64,000 nt of DNA, taken from contig NC_052489.1 in NCBI RefSeq assembly GCF_009730915.1, positions 186,001-250,000 on the forward strand, read 5' to 3'. The translations under genes and the position numbers were made by a program. The notes under the pieces are model-generated. The model searched no databases. It was not told the origin of the DNA and saw nothing but the letters and a program-made list of their open reading frames with translations. This DNA comes from Dioscorea cayenensis subsp. rotundata (Eukaryota > Streptophyta > Magnoliopsida > Dioscoreales > Dioscoreaceae). This document shows positions 39,240-51,974 of this stretch, piece after piece (positions within the stretch are counted from its first letter, which is position 1; each line of letters opens with the position of its first letter).

Positions 39240-41302
39240 TGTCACGTCCCAGCCCTACAACCGGGCCCGCGGATAGATCGGCCGCATCCAATGGGACTGG
39301 GCCCCACTGGGTGCAAGGCCTCAGTCTTGACCTGGTCAGAGTCAACCCTAACAAGCAGATATGAACAGTAACACAATAGCACAAATAGGATACTGGAAAC
39401 TGAAACACTACAAGTACGGGCTTTAGCAGCCCTACAGAATACAAATACAGTCATAATACAAGCCTTACACTCACAGAAAAGAAAAATACAGAGATACTGA
39501 TAGCGCAGACAATACGACTCCCTGACACCCCCAAATCTAAACTTGATCTTCTCCTGCGAGAACAGAATTCACAAAGTGTATGAGCCACAAGGGCCCAGTA
39601 GGATCTCAGGAATAAATACAGAATAATACAGATATAGCATAATAATTAATAATTCAGACAGAATACAGAAATAATAAAAAAAAATACAGAAAAACACGCA
39701 GAAAACATATATGTACATCTCCTCGATCGATAATGAAAATCAACAAAGACGAGGTCGGATCATCGATCGTGAAGTCGAATGCACGTAATATCAACAAATG
39801 GAGTCGGATCTTCGACCGCAGTCGGAACGACACGCATGTCCGGTAGCGCTACTACAGAAAACATGTGCGCATGGCTAGGACTTGCTCCTCCTAGTTGGGT
39901 GAGCCAGGAATGGAGATGTACAAAAACCGCTAAATACAGGGATACTGAATAATGTAAATACCGAATAAATAATGCAATAATAAAATAAATAAATAAATGA
40001 AAACATTAAACAATGCAATAATTAAATAATGATTATTGCCAGAAATATGGAATTATACAGTGCGAGAGCCTACCCGGCTCCGAGCTACGTGAGTTGGGTT
40101 CACCAAATCCCACGCACTAAGATTCTCTACGTAAATCTAACCCTAACAAAAATAAGCTAGCTTAGATTTACAAGACTAAGACCTGGGTTTATACTTGCAA
40201 ATAACAGGATAATTTCAAGAGGAAGAACAAGCATTAAAAATAAAAATGATCATTTTAATTTCTAACTAACCACACACCTGCAGAACCCACTAACCCAACA
40301 AAAATCAAAACATATTATCAGGTTACTATGCAAGCTATATAACATTCTCCATGAATGCTATCAAAATAACAACCATCACAAAGCTTCCACTAACCCAAGA
40401 TTTAAAATGAATAAATTTAAATCTATAAGCATACACACATTAACTAAATAAATCAATTCAGGAAACATGCTTTGCAGGCTTATAATTCCAACACAACTTG
40501 ATTTAAAGAAATCAGAAATGCAAAATATATATATATACACACACACACACCTATATATATATATATATACACACACACCAAACCCTATATGATAGCAATT
40601 AAAAAAAAACCAACTAATCCTTGGCCTTAATATAAAGCCTGCAGTAAGGTTCACAAAAATTCAAGGTGAATTAAACTAACAGAATCAAGGGAGATTAGTA
40701 AATTCCATGACAAGAATCGCCAGAAAGTAAAAAAAAACTGAAATGTATGCATGCTTTCATATATATGTATATACATATAACATCAACTAAAAACCCTATT
40801 AAAGCTTTAACCCTCATAAGATTCAAGCAACCAAGATACTACATGCAGCAGAATCACACATGCAAAAAATAAGATTCAGTTACAAGCTATAATATAACCA
40901 ATAATAACCAAACCAAAGAGAACCATAATAAGGATGAAAACCTTGAATCTTGGAGAAGAAATAAGTCCGGTAAAACTCCGATTCTCTAGCAGCCTAAGAG
41001 TTCAAGGTGATGCAACAAATCCCCTCTTCACAATAAACTCCTTAGCCAAGAAAACCAAGGTTTGGTTGATGCACAAGATGAAGAAGGAGTTTATTGAAGA
41101 AGCACACACTCACTGCCAGCTTAACAACTCAATGATTGAACATACAGTAACCCCGACCAGATCTGCTAATCAAGGGATTAAGAAAAGTTGTGGGCTCCCA
41201 AACAAGCTCAGTCAAAGTCAAGGTGGTCAACTTGGTCAGCAGCTCCATTGTAAAAGATATTACATGATGAGCTTGCGAAGAGTTTCCTGAGTCTCTGTGA
41301 CA
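39240..41302. mobile_element. LTR-like element (solo, probable Ty3/gypsy type), old
   Basis: Starts TGTCACGTCCC, a sequence typical of the start of plant Ty3/gypsy LTRs, and contains the LTR-like GAGCCACAAGGGCCCAGTAGG segment near 39582. A possible right end is at TGTGACA (41302), or a few bases earlier near 41287, where L1-like sequence resumes. No flanking duplication, second LTR or internal protein domain is seen, so it looks like a solo LTR remnant. The right border is uncertain. Age cannot be estimated without a partner LTR. Confidence 0.45.
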
Positions 41303-41640
41303 TAAGACTCAAGTGTCAGTAGTATTATGATTGCGTTTATATTTGGAAAGGTTTGTGAGTGTAAGCATTTTATCTTCTCAGCTTTGCTAGGAGAGTGAAT
41401 TTTTCAAAATTGAGGATAGAGTGGGCTTTCCATCGATGAGAACCTTGTAGAAGGATTTAACTGAGAATGATCTATTTTTTTCAGAGACCAGATGAATAGG
41501 TCATCCTGGTCCGAAGAACAGGTTGGTATAGATCTCAAGATTGGCGATAGATCATTTATTATAGCTGTGTGAAAAAAATTTCGGGGTGACTAATGTTTTG
41601 AGAGAATAGAGAGCATCTTTGCCGTCCATTTGTACCTCGA
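41288..41640 (-). mobile_element. L1-type LINE relic, zinc-binding (zf-RVT) region, antisense
   Basis: Read on the minus strand, pieces of the C-terminal reverse-transcriptase zinc-binding region of plant L1 elements appear in several frames: a DDLFIWSL block, SFYKVLIDGKP, a SPSKAEKIK block and a DT-x-VLCH zinc ligand cluster near 41300. It is much decayed, with several stops and shifts. It resembles the same region of the L1 copies at 56300 and 59300. Confidence 0.6.
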
Positions 41641-42304
41641 GATTGGCTTTTTCATCATTGTTGAGAATACCGATCTCGGAGAGAAATGGACGGGCAGATT
41701 ACTATTAAGGACTCTATATATATATATATATATATATTGCCGAGATGAGAGTTTAGGGCTGTGGAAGGAGGTGGTAAATCAATGGGGTTGTTCTTTGGCG
41801 GCTCTCTTCAAGCTCGTAATGTTAACCCATCTCTCTGGATCTCAATCTTTCTCTCTTTCTCATTCTTTGATAAATATAGGGTCCTCTGTTCTCTGATAAG
41901 GGTGATCGCCGATATGTAATGCATGGCGAATCTCCATGAACAGAACAGAGGAAGATCAATTTGTCGAGATATCGTTTCAGTCGCCATTTCAGCCATTGGT
42001 GATTCGATTGTTGCTCGCCAACATTCCCATCTTTTCTCTTGTTAATCCTTTTTATTGTTATTTGTTTTTCAATCAGCTTCAGAGATGGTTTCTACTTGGT
42101 TGGAAAAGGAACGAAATTTGAAACTTTTATGAAATGTTTAACTAGATGTAATATTATTTTCCTTTTTTTTTTTAAAAAAAAAGGGGGGATTTTTGCGTTT
42201 GGTGAATTTTTTTTTGGTGAAAATATGGTTTTGTTTTAAAGACACCATGATCAAATATATAAGTTCAATAGTGCAGAGAATATATTTTTTTTTTGGGCAA
42301 TGAT
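41641..42304. other. Spacer without recognised gene
   Basis: Contains a (TA)n tract (about 41717-41738), a CT-rich segment near 41848-41870, and a T/A/G homopolymer mix at 42161-42215. It could extend the antisense LINE relic, but no family motif could be read in either direction. Confidence 0.4.
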
Positions 42305-42320
42305 TTTTACATAGAAGTTT

Positions 42321-42598
42321 TTGAAATAAATGTGGATAAACCACGCCTTTTATTGAATAAAAAGAGACAGAGAAGATAAGATAAAAATCTCTCACCGTGA
42401 GTGAGGAGAGGAACTAAAAACAACGGGAAAAATAAAAAGACAAGGAGAGAAGGAGCTGGGAAGGCGGAAGACACCGTCCAGTCCCCTCGAGCCTATCCAA
42501 GCCATCAAAAGGAGCAACTACTCCTGCGCATGATCAGAGTCCGCTTCTCCAACAGGTTTTGAGTCTCTGGCGCTGTAGAAGTTAAGAGAGCGCTTGAG
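42321..42598 (-). mobile_element. Short 5'-truncated LINE insertion with 16-bp target duplication
   Basis: The 278-bp segment is bounded by direct repeats TTTTACATAGAAGTTT at 42305-42320 and 42599-42614. On the minus strand it ends TTTATTCAATAAAAG...GGTTTATCCACATTT, the same 3' tail as the other L1 copies in this window. Length and perfect flanks indicate a severely 5'-truncated, fairly young insertion. A related SINE-like origin is less likely, as no tRNA-type promoter boxes are seen. Confidence 0.75.
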
Positions 42599-42614
42599 TT
42601 TTACATAGAAGTTT

Positions 42615-43415
42615 AAATCAAAGAACTCTGTTTTTCTTTTATGATAAAAAAAATTATATATTTTTCATTCGCTTATATGTTTGCCTAAATCTTTTACATT
42701 AACTAGAATGATTTTGATTATATATTCATGTAAGTTATTATGTTTGTTGTGTGTGAAAATCTTTATGTCCACTCAGTTTCGTAATTTCCGTTGTTTTATT
42801 TGAATGTGTTTGCCATTTCTTTCTGAGAATATTGTTGTTCTTTCAAATATCATAATTAAAATTTACATAATTAAAATCCTAATCACAAACACACATTGCT
42901 GATAAATGATAAAAAGGATACATCAACCCCCACAAGATTCACACATTGGTTAATAAAGCAAAAAAATTTTACTAAAAGAAATACATCAGCAAATAGTCAT
43001 TTCTGTGAAAGAATGTGAACAAATGTCTCTGAAAAGCGTGTTGGTTTGGCTTCAAACTTCCAAGTCATCCAAAACCCATGTTAGTTAACCTACTAGATTA
43101 GCTTTTGAACCACTTAATTCTTATTCTTGGTTGATAAACATTGATCAGTTAACCGAACAACCAACCTCCATTAAGTTTTCCTATACTTCATGAACCAAAA
43201 CATGCATACAAGATCAGCAGCAGCATTTTCCTATACATATACATACAAGCAGAGACAACCATTTCACTCTCAGAAAATCAAGAGAAGCGCTCTTTTCAGG
43301 TACCTTCTTTGTTCTCCCCATTCCTATACTTTTAGCAATATATTTCTTGCATTCATGCTGATAAAGCACTTGCTTATATAAAGTTAGTACAGGTACTCTT
43401 TGTGTATATTGTGGT
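42615..43415. other. Spacer upstream of the small polyalanine ORF
   Basis: AT-rich. A possible transcribed leader starts near 43190-43290; CAG|GTACCT at about 43299 looks like a donor and TACAG at 43390-43394 an acceptor. This suggests a 5'UTR intron just ahead of the start at 43416, by consensus only. Confidence 0.4.
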
Positions 43416-43508
43416 ATGGGATCAGGGACAGCAACAAGTTGGACAAATGGGTGGAACAAGCATGAAATACAGCTGGGAGGAAAGAGGAGCAAGATGGAGA
43501 GTATTAAA

Positions 43509-43543
<35 letters not shown>

Positions 43544-43664
43544 GGGATTAGGCAAGGCCAAGGCAGCAGTGATTGTAGGAGGACACAAGATGAAGAAGAG
43601 GACCTCCACTGTCATCAGCATCAACTGGATCAAAACTCACTGTCACAGAAAGACTTCCAAATAA
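43416..43664 (+). CDS. Small hypothetical protein with polyalanine tract
   Basis: 82 aa, not recognised. MGSGTATSWTNGWNKHE leads into a Lys/Arg-rich stretch, an 11-residue alanine run encoded by (GCT)n at about 43509-43541, then GLGKAKAAVIVGGHKMKK and a basic C-terminus ending HRKTSK. No signal peptide or membrane span is obvious. The run is a trinucleotide microsatellite, so its length is probably polymorphic. Support for being real: the ORF reads through a repeat without interruption, uses a plausible start, and has splice-like signals and an AT-rich 3' flank around it. It could equally be a chance ORF. Confidence 0.4.
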
Positions 43665-44461
43665 AACCTTTTTTGTTTGTATCAATTTTATCTTAAAAGT
43701 ATTTCAATGCTGTAATGAACCCATTCTCTTCTAATTTTGATTTTCCTTTCATTCAACAATCTTGTGTGTGTTTTGCACCCTGGAAAACTATCACCTTGTA
43801 ACCTTGTTATCATAAATCAAGAAATTAGATAAATTAGCTGGCTCTTAATTATGATGTTTCTTCCTTCAAATACTATGACTGGATATACACCTTTAAATTG
43901 TAACATAAACATGTCATGAAATTTTTTTTTTTAATGGTTTTGGCTTTATTTTTTTAATAAATCAGTAATTTATTCTTTTTTTTTATAATTTTTTTTTTAA
44001 AAAAAAATGGGATTAACCCAACCAATCGCTCATGATGATCAATTAATCAAGATGGGCTGACCCAATTTATTTATAAAAGTATGTAAATTAAATTATATAT
44101 ATACATTTTTTTAATCGTATTTTATCAAGTAAGAATCATATTTTTCCCCCCATTTATTTATCATGTTATTTGTATTTTATTCGTTAAAATATCTAATAAA
44201 CGTAATGCATCTATTTGTGGCAATAAAAATTTTATAACTTAAACGTGTGGATGCGATATATATTTCATGTAAATGATAATGCTTATTATGAATATATATA
44301 CTCATAATAAAAAACAATTTCAATCTACTTTCTTCTATTATTTTATTTATTTATTAATATATTGTTTTTGGGGGAAAAAAGGAAAACATTTATTTATTTA
44401 TTTATTTATTATTCGAATTCGATATCGAGAGTTTGGTGGGCGATTTTCACTGAAGGAAGCC
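43665..44461. other. Spacer and APE1L promoter
   Basis: AT-rich, with long T and A homopolymers at 43920-44010 and (TTTA)n at about 44390-44410, 50 bp before the APE1L start. No gene recognised; the promoter of the next gene must lie here. Confidence 0.5.
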
Positions 44462-47400
44462 ATGAAGCGCTTCTTCAAACCAGTGGAGAAGGACGGGCCC
44501 TCGAAGAAACCCTGCTCCTCCTCCTCCTCTTCGTCTTCGCCTGCGCCCGCAGGTGGTGTCAATGCCGAAGCATCGGCCTCGAAAGCAGAGCCGCTCAAGT
44601 TCCTCACTTGGAACGCCAACAGCCTGCTCCTCCGTGTCAAGAACAACTGGGCGGAGTTCTCTAAGTTCATCCAAACCCTAGACCCTGATGTCATCGCCAT
44701 TCAGGTATTCGCCGCTCTTTGTTGCTTGATCGTCTTCTTCTTTCGTGTTTCATCAACTGTTAAGCATTGGGGCTGATGCCATTTGACATCAAATCGTCCT
44801 TTTTGTTAGCTAGATTTCCATTCCATTAATCGTCTGTATCGATTGTTGTCACTCTCTTAATGTTGCATCATTTCCATTTTTTGAGTGCGATAATGTGAAT
44901 TATCTAAATGTCTATAATGGTTTATACCAGGCAAACAAAACATTGCTTAAGAGATATACAAAAGAAATGGCTTTCGTAGACATTGACACCAACATGACAT
45001 TATTCTGTAAGGATAATGTAATTAAGTCATTTGATATTTGTGCTTCATGCCGCTGCTCAAATATTGGATACAGCTCTGCCAACAAATTGGATTGGATGAG
45101 GTTTACAATGCTTGATGAATGATTATGATTGGAAGTGGAAAAAGATCTAATCTCAATCCATTAATCTTTGATTGAATTGGGTTTCTTGTTTTATTTTTCA
45201 TGTTTGTCGGTGATCTGATCATGTATGTTAAGAATGTAATCTTTGCTTTTTCCTTTTCTCTTTGTTCCTTGTATTTAAGCTTAAAGAAATGTGCTCGAAT
45301 TTTGGACTAAAACTGTATCTATATGAGGGATTTTAGGGATGAGAGAAGTATGTGTGCCTGCACCTTGGATACAAATTCTGCGAGAAAATATTCGACCACT
45401 ATAATAGGAGAATTGATATTTTATTCCTGTCCTCAGTCAGAGATTGAGGGTTGAAATATGTGGCTAGTTGAAATATTTTATAAAGAAAAATCTCTATAAC
45501 AGGTTTTTATTTGATTGGATACAGATTGGGTTGGGGTTGGTCTGATACACTCACAGCAAAAATGATATATATTAGCTCAGCGATCTACTAGAATGTCGTC
45601 GACATTTTTTCTGAATAGAAAATATCATAAAGTGGCACTTCTTAGTTGTGTGGCTTCCACTCCTTGGCATGTTGGAAAGATATTTTACTGTCGAAGAGAA
45701 TGGTGTTTGAATCTTGGTGGCATTTCGGTAGTATTTTTATTGATTTATGGCTAGCGTATGAGGCAACATAAGACAGTCGGATCATTCATTTTTCTTTTCC
45801 TAATGTGCTATAAAGATAATTGAATTTATAAGTTTTGACATTATATTATTGATGGCAGGAAGTACGAATGCCTGCAGCTGGTTCGAAAGGTGCACCAAAA
45901 AACCCTAGTGAATTGAAGGATGATACAAGTGCATCACGTGAAGAAAAGAAGGTAATGACTTCCTAGCTAGAGCTGTCTTGGCCTTTAAAATTTTAGTCTT
46001 AGGTATACGCTAATTTTATTATTTTGAATGCAAGGGCTGGTTCATAACCGATAATGCTGAATTCTGGTTCCCATTAATTGTAGCAGTAGTCTTGGAATGG
46101 CATTTAAATTTTTTGAAGTCTTTGTAATGTTGAACAATGATGTGTATATGGATGCACTTTTATTTTTCCTGTATGATACCTATATCTTAAAACTATGAAT
46201 GCTTTGATAATTTTTGTTCCATAGATTGAGCCGCATTGCTCTCTCTGTGGGTACTACTCTATTTGGCATTGAACTAACTACAAAGTACTCAATATGCTGA
46301 GAACTAGTAATCTTTACTGATTTTCTTCAAATACAGATGTTACTGAAAGCATTGTCAGCTCCTCCATTTGGAAATTATCGTGTATGGTGGTCTCTATCTG
46401 ATTCCAAGTATGGGGGGACTGCCTTATTTGTTAAAAAGGAGTTTCAGCCAAAAAAGGTCTCATTTTCCCTGGACAGAACTGGTAATTTAGCCATTTGTGT
46501 TAAGCATTGAAGATTGTTAATGATTTTAAGGTGCACTCTTTCAATAGCCGTCCTTCTGAAATTTGAAGTTGATTTTCTGTGGTTGTTATTAAATCTTTGA
46601 ACCAGCAGAAAGATACTGATAACCTAAAAGCCTATTGTATTTCAAAAATATCCTTACAATGTTTTTATCATGTTTGTATAAATCATGCATCTTAATTTGT
46701 AAAGCACTCCAAGGTATTGATATCTACCTTTAAGTATCATTACATGATCTGTCCACATCAAGTTACATGCATGCCGCCTTCAATAGCTTTTCCTTATTGC
46801 ACTGTAAACCACCTTATTATACTTCCTTCTGTTTGGGGCGAATGCACTATAGACCATTTTATTGAGCCTTATTTTTTGGTAATCAACTCTAGTTGACTTA
46901 GCGATTGCACGTATGTTTTCATAATTTAACTATATCTTCTTCAAGCATTTTGATGATGCATCTTTCTTTTAAGTGAGCTTGCTGCTGTAGGCATATACCC
47001 ATCATTGCTAATTTCTGATTGTCCGTTGCACATACTTAAATAGTTTACTCTATCTTTCATCAAGTAAGTGAATATGCCTTTTTCTTTTAAGTGAGTTTGC
47101 TATTGCATGTCACGTACATTTTGATATTTAGTTATTTTATACCAACTTCTTCACTGCTGTTATTTAAATTTCTCATTCTCTCTGTATACAGGTTCAAAGC
47201 ATGAGCCTGATGGTCGGGTGATTTTGGCTGAATTCAAAACATTTCTTTTACTAAATACATATGTACCGAACAATGGTTGGAAAGAAGAGGAAAATTCATT
47301 TCAAAGAAGAAGAAAATGGGATAAAAGAGTTCTGGATTTTGTACTAAATATGGACAAGCCTTTGATATGGTGTGGGGACCTGAATGTTAGGTATGTTGCT

Positions 47401-50207
47401 TCTGGGAAGTAAGTGACTCTTCAATTTTTAATTTAGCAATCCAGGACAGATCAATCTTCTCTGTTTTACCATACTGTTTTTAAGCATGCACCACAGTAGT
47501 TTCTTTTTTCTGCTTTTACTTCACTATATCTAATTTCTTGTTTGAATTGGCAATGTTTTTCAGCCACCAGGAAATTGATGTTAGCCATCCCGACTTTTTC
47601 AGCAATGCGAAGCTTAATGGTTATGTTCCTCCAAATAATGAAGTAATCTTTGACTCATTAAATTCTAGCATTCTGGCAGTGTGTTACCTACAAGTTTTAT
47701 TTTAGTTCACTAATAGAAATATTACTCTAGTCATCAGATTAGGAAAGAACATAGGAACAGTCTGTCATACATTTCAAGTAACAATGCACAAAAAATGGAC
47801 AAGTTTGCAGAGACACAGTGTGTTTACGTTGTCTAGCTTGATGATTGCTGAGAAGTTTACCTACCAACCTATGTGCACTTAATGAGCCACCTTAATGAAT
47901 ACATTAGGGGACCGATGACACTTGAGATAGCATTGATGAATAGGTCATTTATCTAATGATGATTTATAGCATTGATGATTAATGCTGTTTCTTCAGGATA
48001 TGAGGTGATGCAATTCTTTGGCTGCTCTCTTATTTTATTCACTTTGTCAATTAATATATAATATCTCAAGAACTTTTTGGAAATTGCTTATGTACTTTTA
48101 CATTCTGATATTATATTGGGGTTTCATCATCTTTGTAATATGATGCTTCCTGTTTGACATTCCATTGATTTATACAAGCTTTCAAACTGATTGGGACATC
48201 ACTGCTATTCAGGACTGTGGTCAGCCTGGATTTACCTTGGCAGAGAGGCGCCGCTTCAGTAACATCTTATCAATGTGGGTGGGCCAGATGAGAATCTCTA
48301 TATTTTTGTTTTACATTCATCTTTCTTTCTTCTTGATAGCTGTATTTTTATTTGTACTTTTATGGTCCTTTTTTTAAGCTTTTGTATTTACTTGAGTAAA
48401 TATAACTTGCAAATGATTTGAAGGCTGTTCTCTTGGCGCATTCAGATTCAATTTTCTAGAGATGTAGGCTTGACTCCTGTAAGCAAGAATGAGGCTAGTG
48501 TAGTCATGAGGGCTTCCAATTTTTGGCTATTTATGAACAATTCTTTCAATTATTGAAGTTGTAGGTTTTATTAGTTTTTGTAGACTTAATGGGAATTTCA
48601 TAATTTTCAACTGCATGACACAAAACTGTTTTTGACCTGAGTAGCAATGCTTTCTATTTCCTTCCGTACTTCTGAATCTGCTTTCTTACATATCTTAGTT
48701 GATGTGCATCTACCTTAAAAAAATTATAGTCCTGCTGTATTACTACCTATTGCATTGCTTCTATATTTTTTGGTCCATTTGTTTTATCAGCTTGCTTCAT
48801 TCACGCTCTTTGCAGGGGGAAATTAGTAGATGCTTACAGATTTCTACACAAAGAGCAAGACATGGAGTGTGGTTTTTCTTGGTCTGGCAACCCGATTGGC
48901 AAGTATGAAACTGTTTAAAATTTTGAGTTTTAACCTTGATATTTTCCTGGTTTGAATCCTAGGATTTGTAGACTTGCTTGTCCTTTTGAGATTAATGACA
49001 TCAAAGCTACGCTAGTGCATGTGCGAAGTTGTTTTGGGACTTTGTGTTTGGTTTTTATACCCAAAGTTCCAAAACAAATTGTATAGTTGTTTGTCACCCA
49101 AAAAACTGGAACTTTGTGTGCTTTGGAATGGTTTGAAAATGCTGATGGTTGCCATCATCTGCTGCAATTTTTTCCACGGATAGGCATTGATTTATTGTTT
49201 AATAACCATACCTTTTGGGTATGGATTTCTGAAAACCACTTGGCTTTGATTGGTGATTGCAGGTGCCTAATTCTTTCAGTTACTCATTTTGGAGGATTAG
49301 TATTCAGTGCACATATTTATGACCTTTGTTTTAGTCTTCTAGCACTGTAAAATTTAGTATAATTATTAAATAGTATCTATAAATTTTGTTTAGTCACTTA
49401 TCTTCATTTGATTGCATGCTAATTAATAATTTCATCATTCATTATACCTCACTTTTAAGTCTTTAACATAATACAAGGGCTAGCATTTGATTTTATTTTT
49501 TCTGATTTAGTTCTACTCCTGTTCAGTTCTGTAGATGATTTTGTTGGTTGCAGGTACCGTGGGAAAAGAATGCGGATTGATTATTTCATAGTTTCAGAAC
49601 AGCTCAAGGGTAGGGTTCTTGCTTGTGATATACATGGGCGAGGCATTGAATTGGAAGGTCAGTATAACTTTTTTCTTTCACGAAAAGTGTAATATCTAGA
49701 CTTCAGGAAGAGCATGGCATGAAATCATTGGTATTCGCACATGGTGTGCCTGCTAGATGTTCAAATTTTTGTCAGGGATTTGATTCAATGGAGAAACTTA
49801 ATATTTTTTTAACGCATTGAATGCTCAAAGCATTATTTAAGACAATTCCTTACTGATTGTTTTATTACCTTCAAAATTTGATTTACTTCATGCCAATTGG
49901 TTATCATCTTTCCTTTCCTTCTGGACCACATCTCTTGAAAATCCTTAAGTGCACGTTCAATGTCAATGTGACGTTCTCCACGGCTGAAGCTTAAATGTGT
50001 ACACACTTGATATTAAACCTCAATCACTGAATGCATTTCATTACAATTATACCGAATGAAAGCTTTATTCAGTAAGGTATTTTATTTCCAAAATCATGGA
50101 CACTTAATAATAAATTGTCTGCAGGGTTTTATGGAAGTGATCATTGCCCAGTTACGCTTGAGCTTTCATCGGAAACATCAGAATCGATTGTAACAGATGG
50201 AGCCTGA
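44462..50207 (+). CDS. APE1L: APE1L-type AP endonuclease (exonuclease III family)
   Basis: Nine exons: 44462-44704, 45859-45951, 46337-46481, 47192-47390, 47564-47642, 48213-48274, 48816-48902, 49554-49657, 50125-50207 (TGA); 364 aa. The N-terminus is MKRFFKPVEKDGPSKKP plus a Ser run, as in Arabidopsis APE1L. The endonuclease/exonuclease/phosphatase fold follows: FLTWNANSLLLRV, the metal-binding E82 in IQEVRMP, GDLNV at 222-226, RMRIDYF, and the catalytic GSDHCPV with H344. MKRFF at the very start resembles a PIP-box-like PCNA-binding motif; that is inference. By family it cuts DNA at abasic sites and cleans blocked 3' ends in base-excision repair, and in Arabidopsis acts after ROS1/DME-type glycosylases in demethylation. 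Nuclear. A partial decayed copy lies at the right edge of the window. Confidence 0.95.
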
Positions 50208-51732
50208 ATTTCAGAATGCTGTGTCAGTCTTGTCAGTAACTCACATGGCCTGGTACTGTATTATTCTCACTTTGGTGCTAATTAAATGTGGTAACTGGGA
50301 TTTACCTGGTAGTTTTCACAATTGCCATTTCTCGTCTGGTTTGAAAATGAAGACACCTACACAACTAGCACTAGGTTCGAATCCCTTTTGTATGAGTTTG
50401 TATCCAGATGTTCTGCTTTCTATTTTTCTCTCTTTGATGTTAAAGAGAAACTTTGGCAAACCACTACTTTATTATAGTATTGTATCATTGTAGTTCTCAA
50501 CAATCTCAATCATCTAATTGTGGAAAGCTCTTACCAATATCAGTGTCCCTTCCGTTTTGACATGTAACATCTTATTAAACAATGTAGCTTTCACTTCTTA
50601 AACAGATTAGGTATGACTGGTGGATGATCTGCTGTCATGCTTTCGTTTTCTTGTGGAATTTCGTATTTGGTACCCTCTCTGAAAAGCCATTCGTTCAAGG
50701 GAAGAGGTTATTAGTACTCAACCCATTATTTAATAAAAATTCATTGACTTCCTATTTTGTTAATTGCACCATTTAATTTTATGAGATCTTCATAGTATGT
50801 GAAAATTTCTTGATGTTGTTATTCATCATGTCTAATTGAAATGAACCAACGACCAAATGGTTTATTATTGGTCAAGTTTTATTAGAATCCTAATCATGAG
50901 TGAAGACATATTTCTGAGAGTGTGAATAGTGGTTGTGTGCGGATGGTCTCAACGCTTATATGTGCATGGGCTTCTCTCTCATTTGCTCGTGCACACCCCT
51001 GCTTCTGTCTTTTTTAACAGTTTAACATTCATTTTGGTAAAAAAAAAAAATCTATTTAAATGAGAGTTAGTTTACTTTATTTTATTTTTATAAAATAAAC
51101 TAATTATATTAGGAGTGTGTGTAAACATGAAGTTTATATTTCAATGTATCTGTATGTTCATTTTATATTAGTTCATATTCAAACTTGTTTTTTTGTAAAA
51201 GCATGAACATCCTATGTAAGGGTTCGGTGTGAATTGAGGGGTTGCTAAGCAATAGTTAATTTAACGATTAAATATATTTCGTCCATAAATGTTTTCATAT
51301 TTTAGGAGCATAGGAATTATCATGCACAGAGCTGAGATAGAATTTATTTTTTTAAAAAAAATTTGAATAAACCACTAGCGCTAGGTTATTAAAATCGAGA
51401 AACACTTTCAAGACACGGCAAAAATAAGGCTGCGTCTAAATAACCAGACTACAGCTACCGTTGTGAGAAAGAATTTTGGATTATTAAAAAAATCTCATTT
51501 AATATGTATATATGACGTGAAGAAAGAAAAGTAAACAAGTTAGATGGAAAAACGACTGCCATTTAAATATATATGATATAAAATTAACGCTAAAAAGAAG
51601 AAGTTATATCCAGAAATAGTTTTTAAAATTTTATCATTTCTTATTATAATTAACTTTGAAAAATGCATGCAATATAACCAAGTAACATAGATGTTGTACG
51701 TACATATATAATACTGGCGCATCACAAATAAT
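50208..51732. other. APE1L 3' flank and spacer toward polyphenol oxidase
   Basis: Presumed APE1L 3'UTR to about 50500, then AT-rich sequence with an A-run at 51040 and an imperfect TTAGTTTA/TAAACTAA fold-back at about 51068-51105. No gene recognised. Confidence 0.5.
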
Positions 51733-51956
51733 CATTATTATTATTATTATTAGGAGATAATATCCAGATTTATTCATAACAACAATAATATAACAACAAT
51801 AACAACAATAATAGATCGATAAGCCTGGTAATGCACCTACTTATGTAATAGGAGCATCATATTATTATTATTATTATTATTATTCAGATGTATTTATAAC
51901 AGCAAGAACCACGTTAACAACGATATAGAGTAGATAAGTCTGCGTAGTAGGGTGCA
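51733..51956. repeat. Diverged tandem duplication flanking the polyphenol oxidase 3' end
   Basis: Two copies, about 51733-51834 and 51859-51956. Each begins with an (ATT)n run, continues with CAGAT-TATT-ATAACA, an AACAACAA-type stretch and GATAAG-CTG, and ends near TGCA. The second copy abuts the polyphenol oxidase stop codon. Confidence 0.65.
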
Positions 51957-51974
51957 TGTGCAGCAGCTAGCAAA

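Noticed and set aside
40934-41290. 118-codon plus-strand open frame
   Set aside because: Lies inside the LTR-like element and shows no protein-family feature; likely chance.
44273-44461. Upstream extension of the APE1L reading frame to 44273
   Set aside because: The added residues are AT-driven Ile/Tyr/Phe codons from (TTTA)n; MKRFF at 44462 matches the known family start.
50370-50400. GGTTCGAATCCC, a perfect tRNA B-box-like sequence in the APE1L 3' flank
   Set aside because: No cloverleaf, acceptor stem or convincing A box could be drawn around it, and no SINE-like tail follows.
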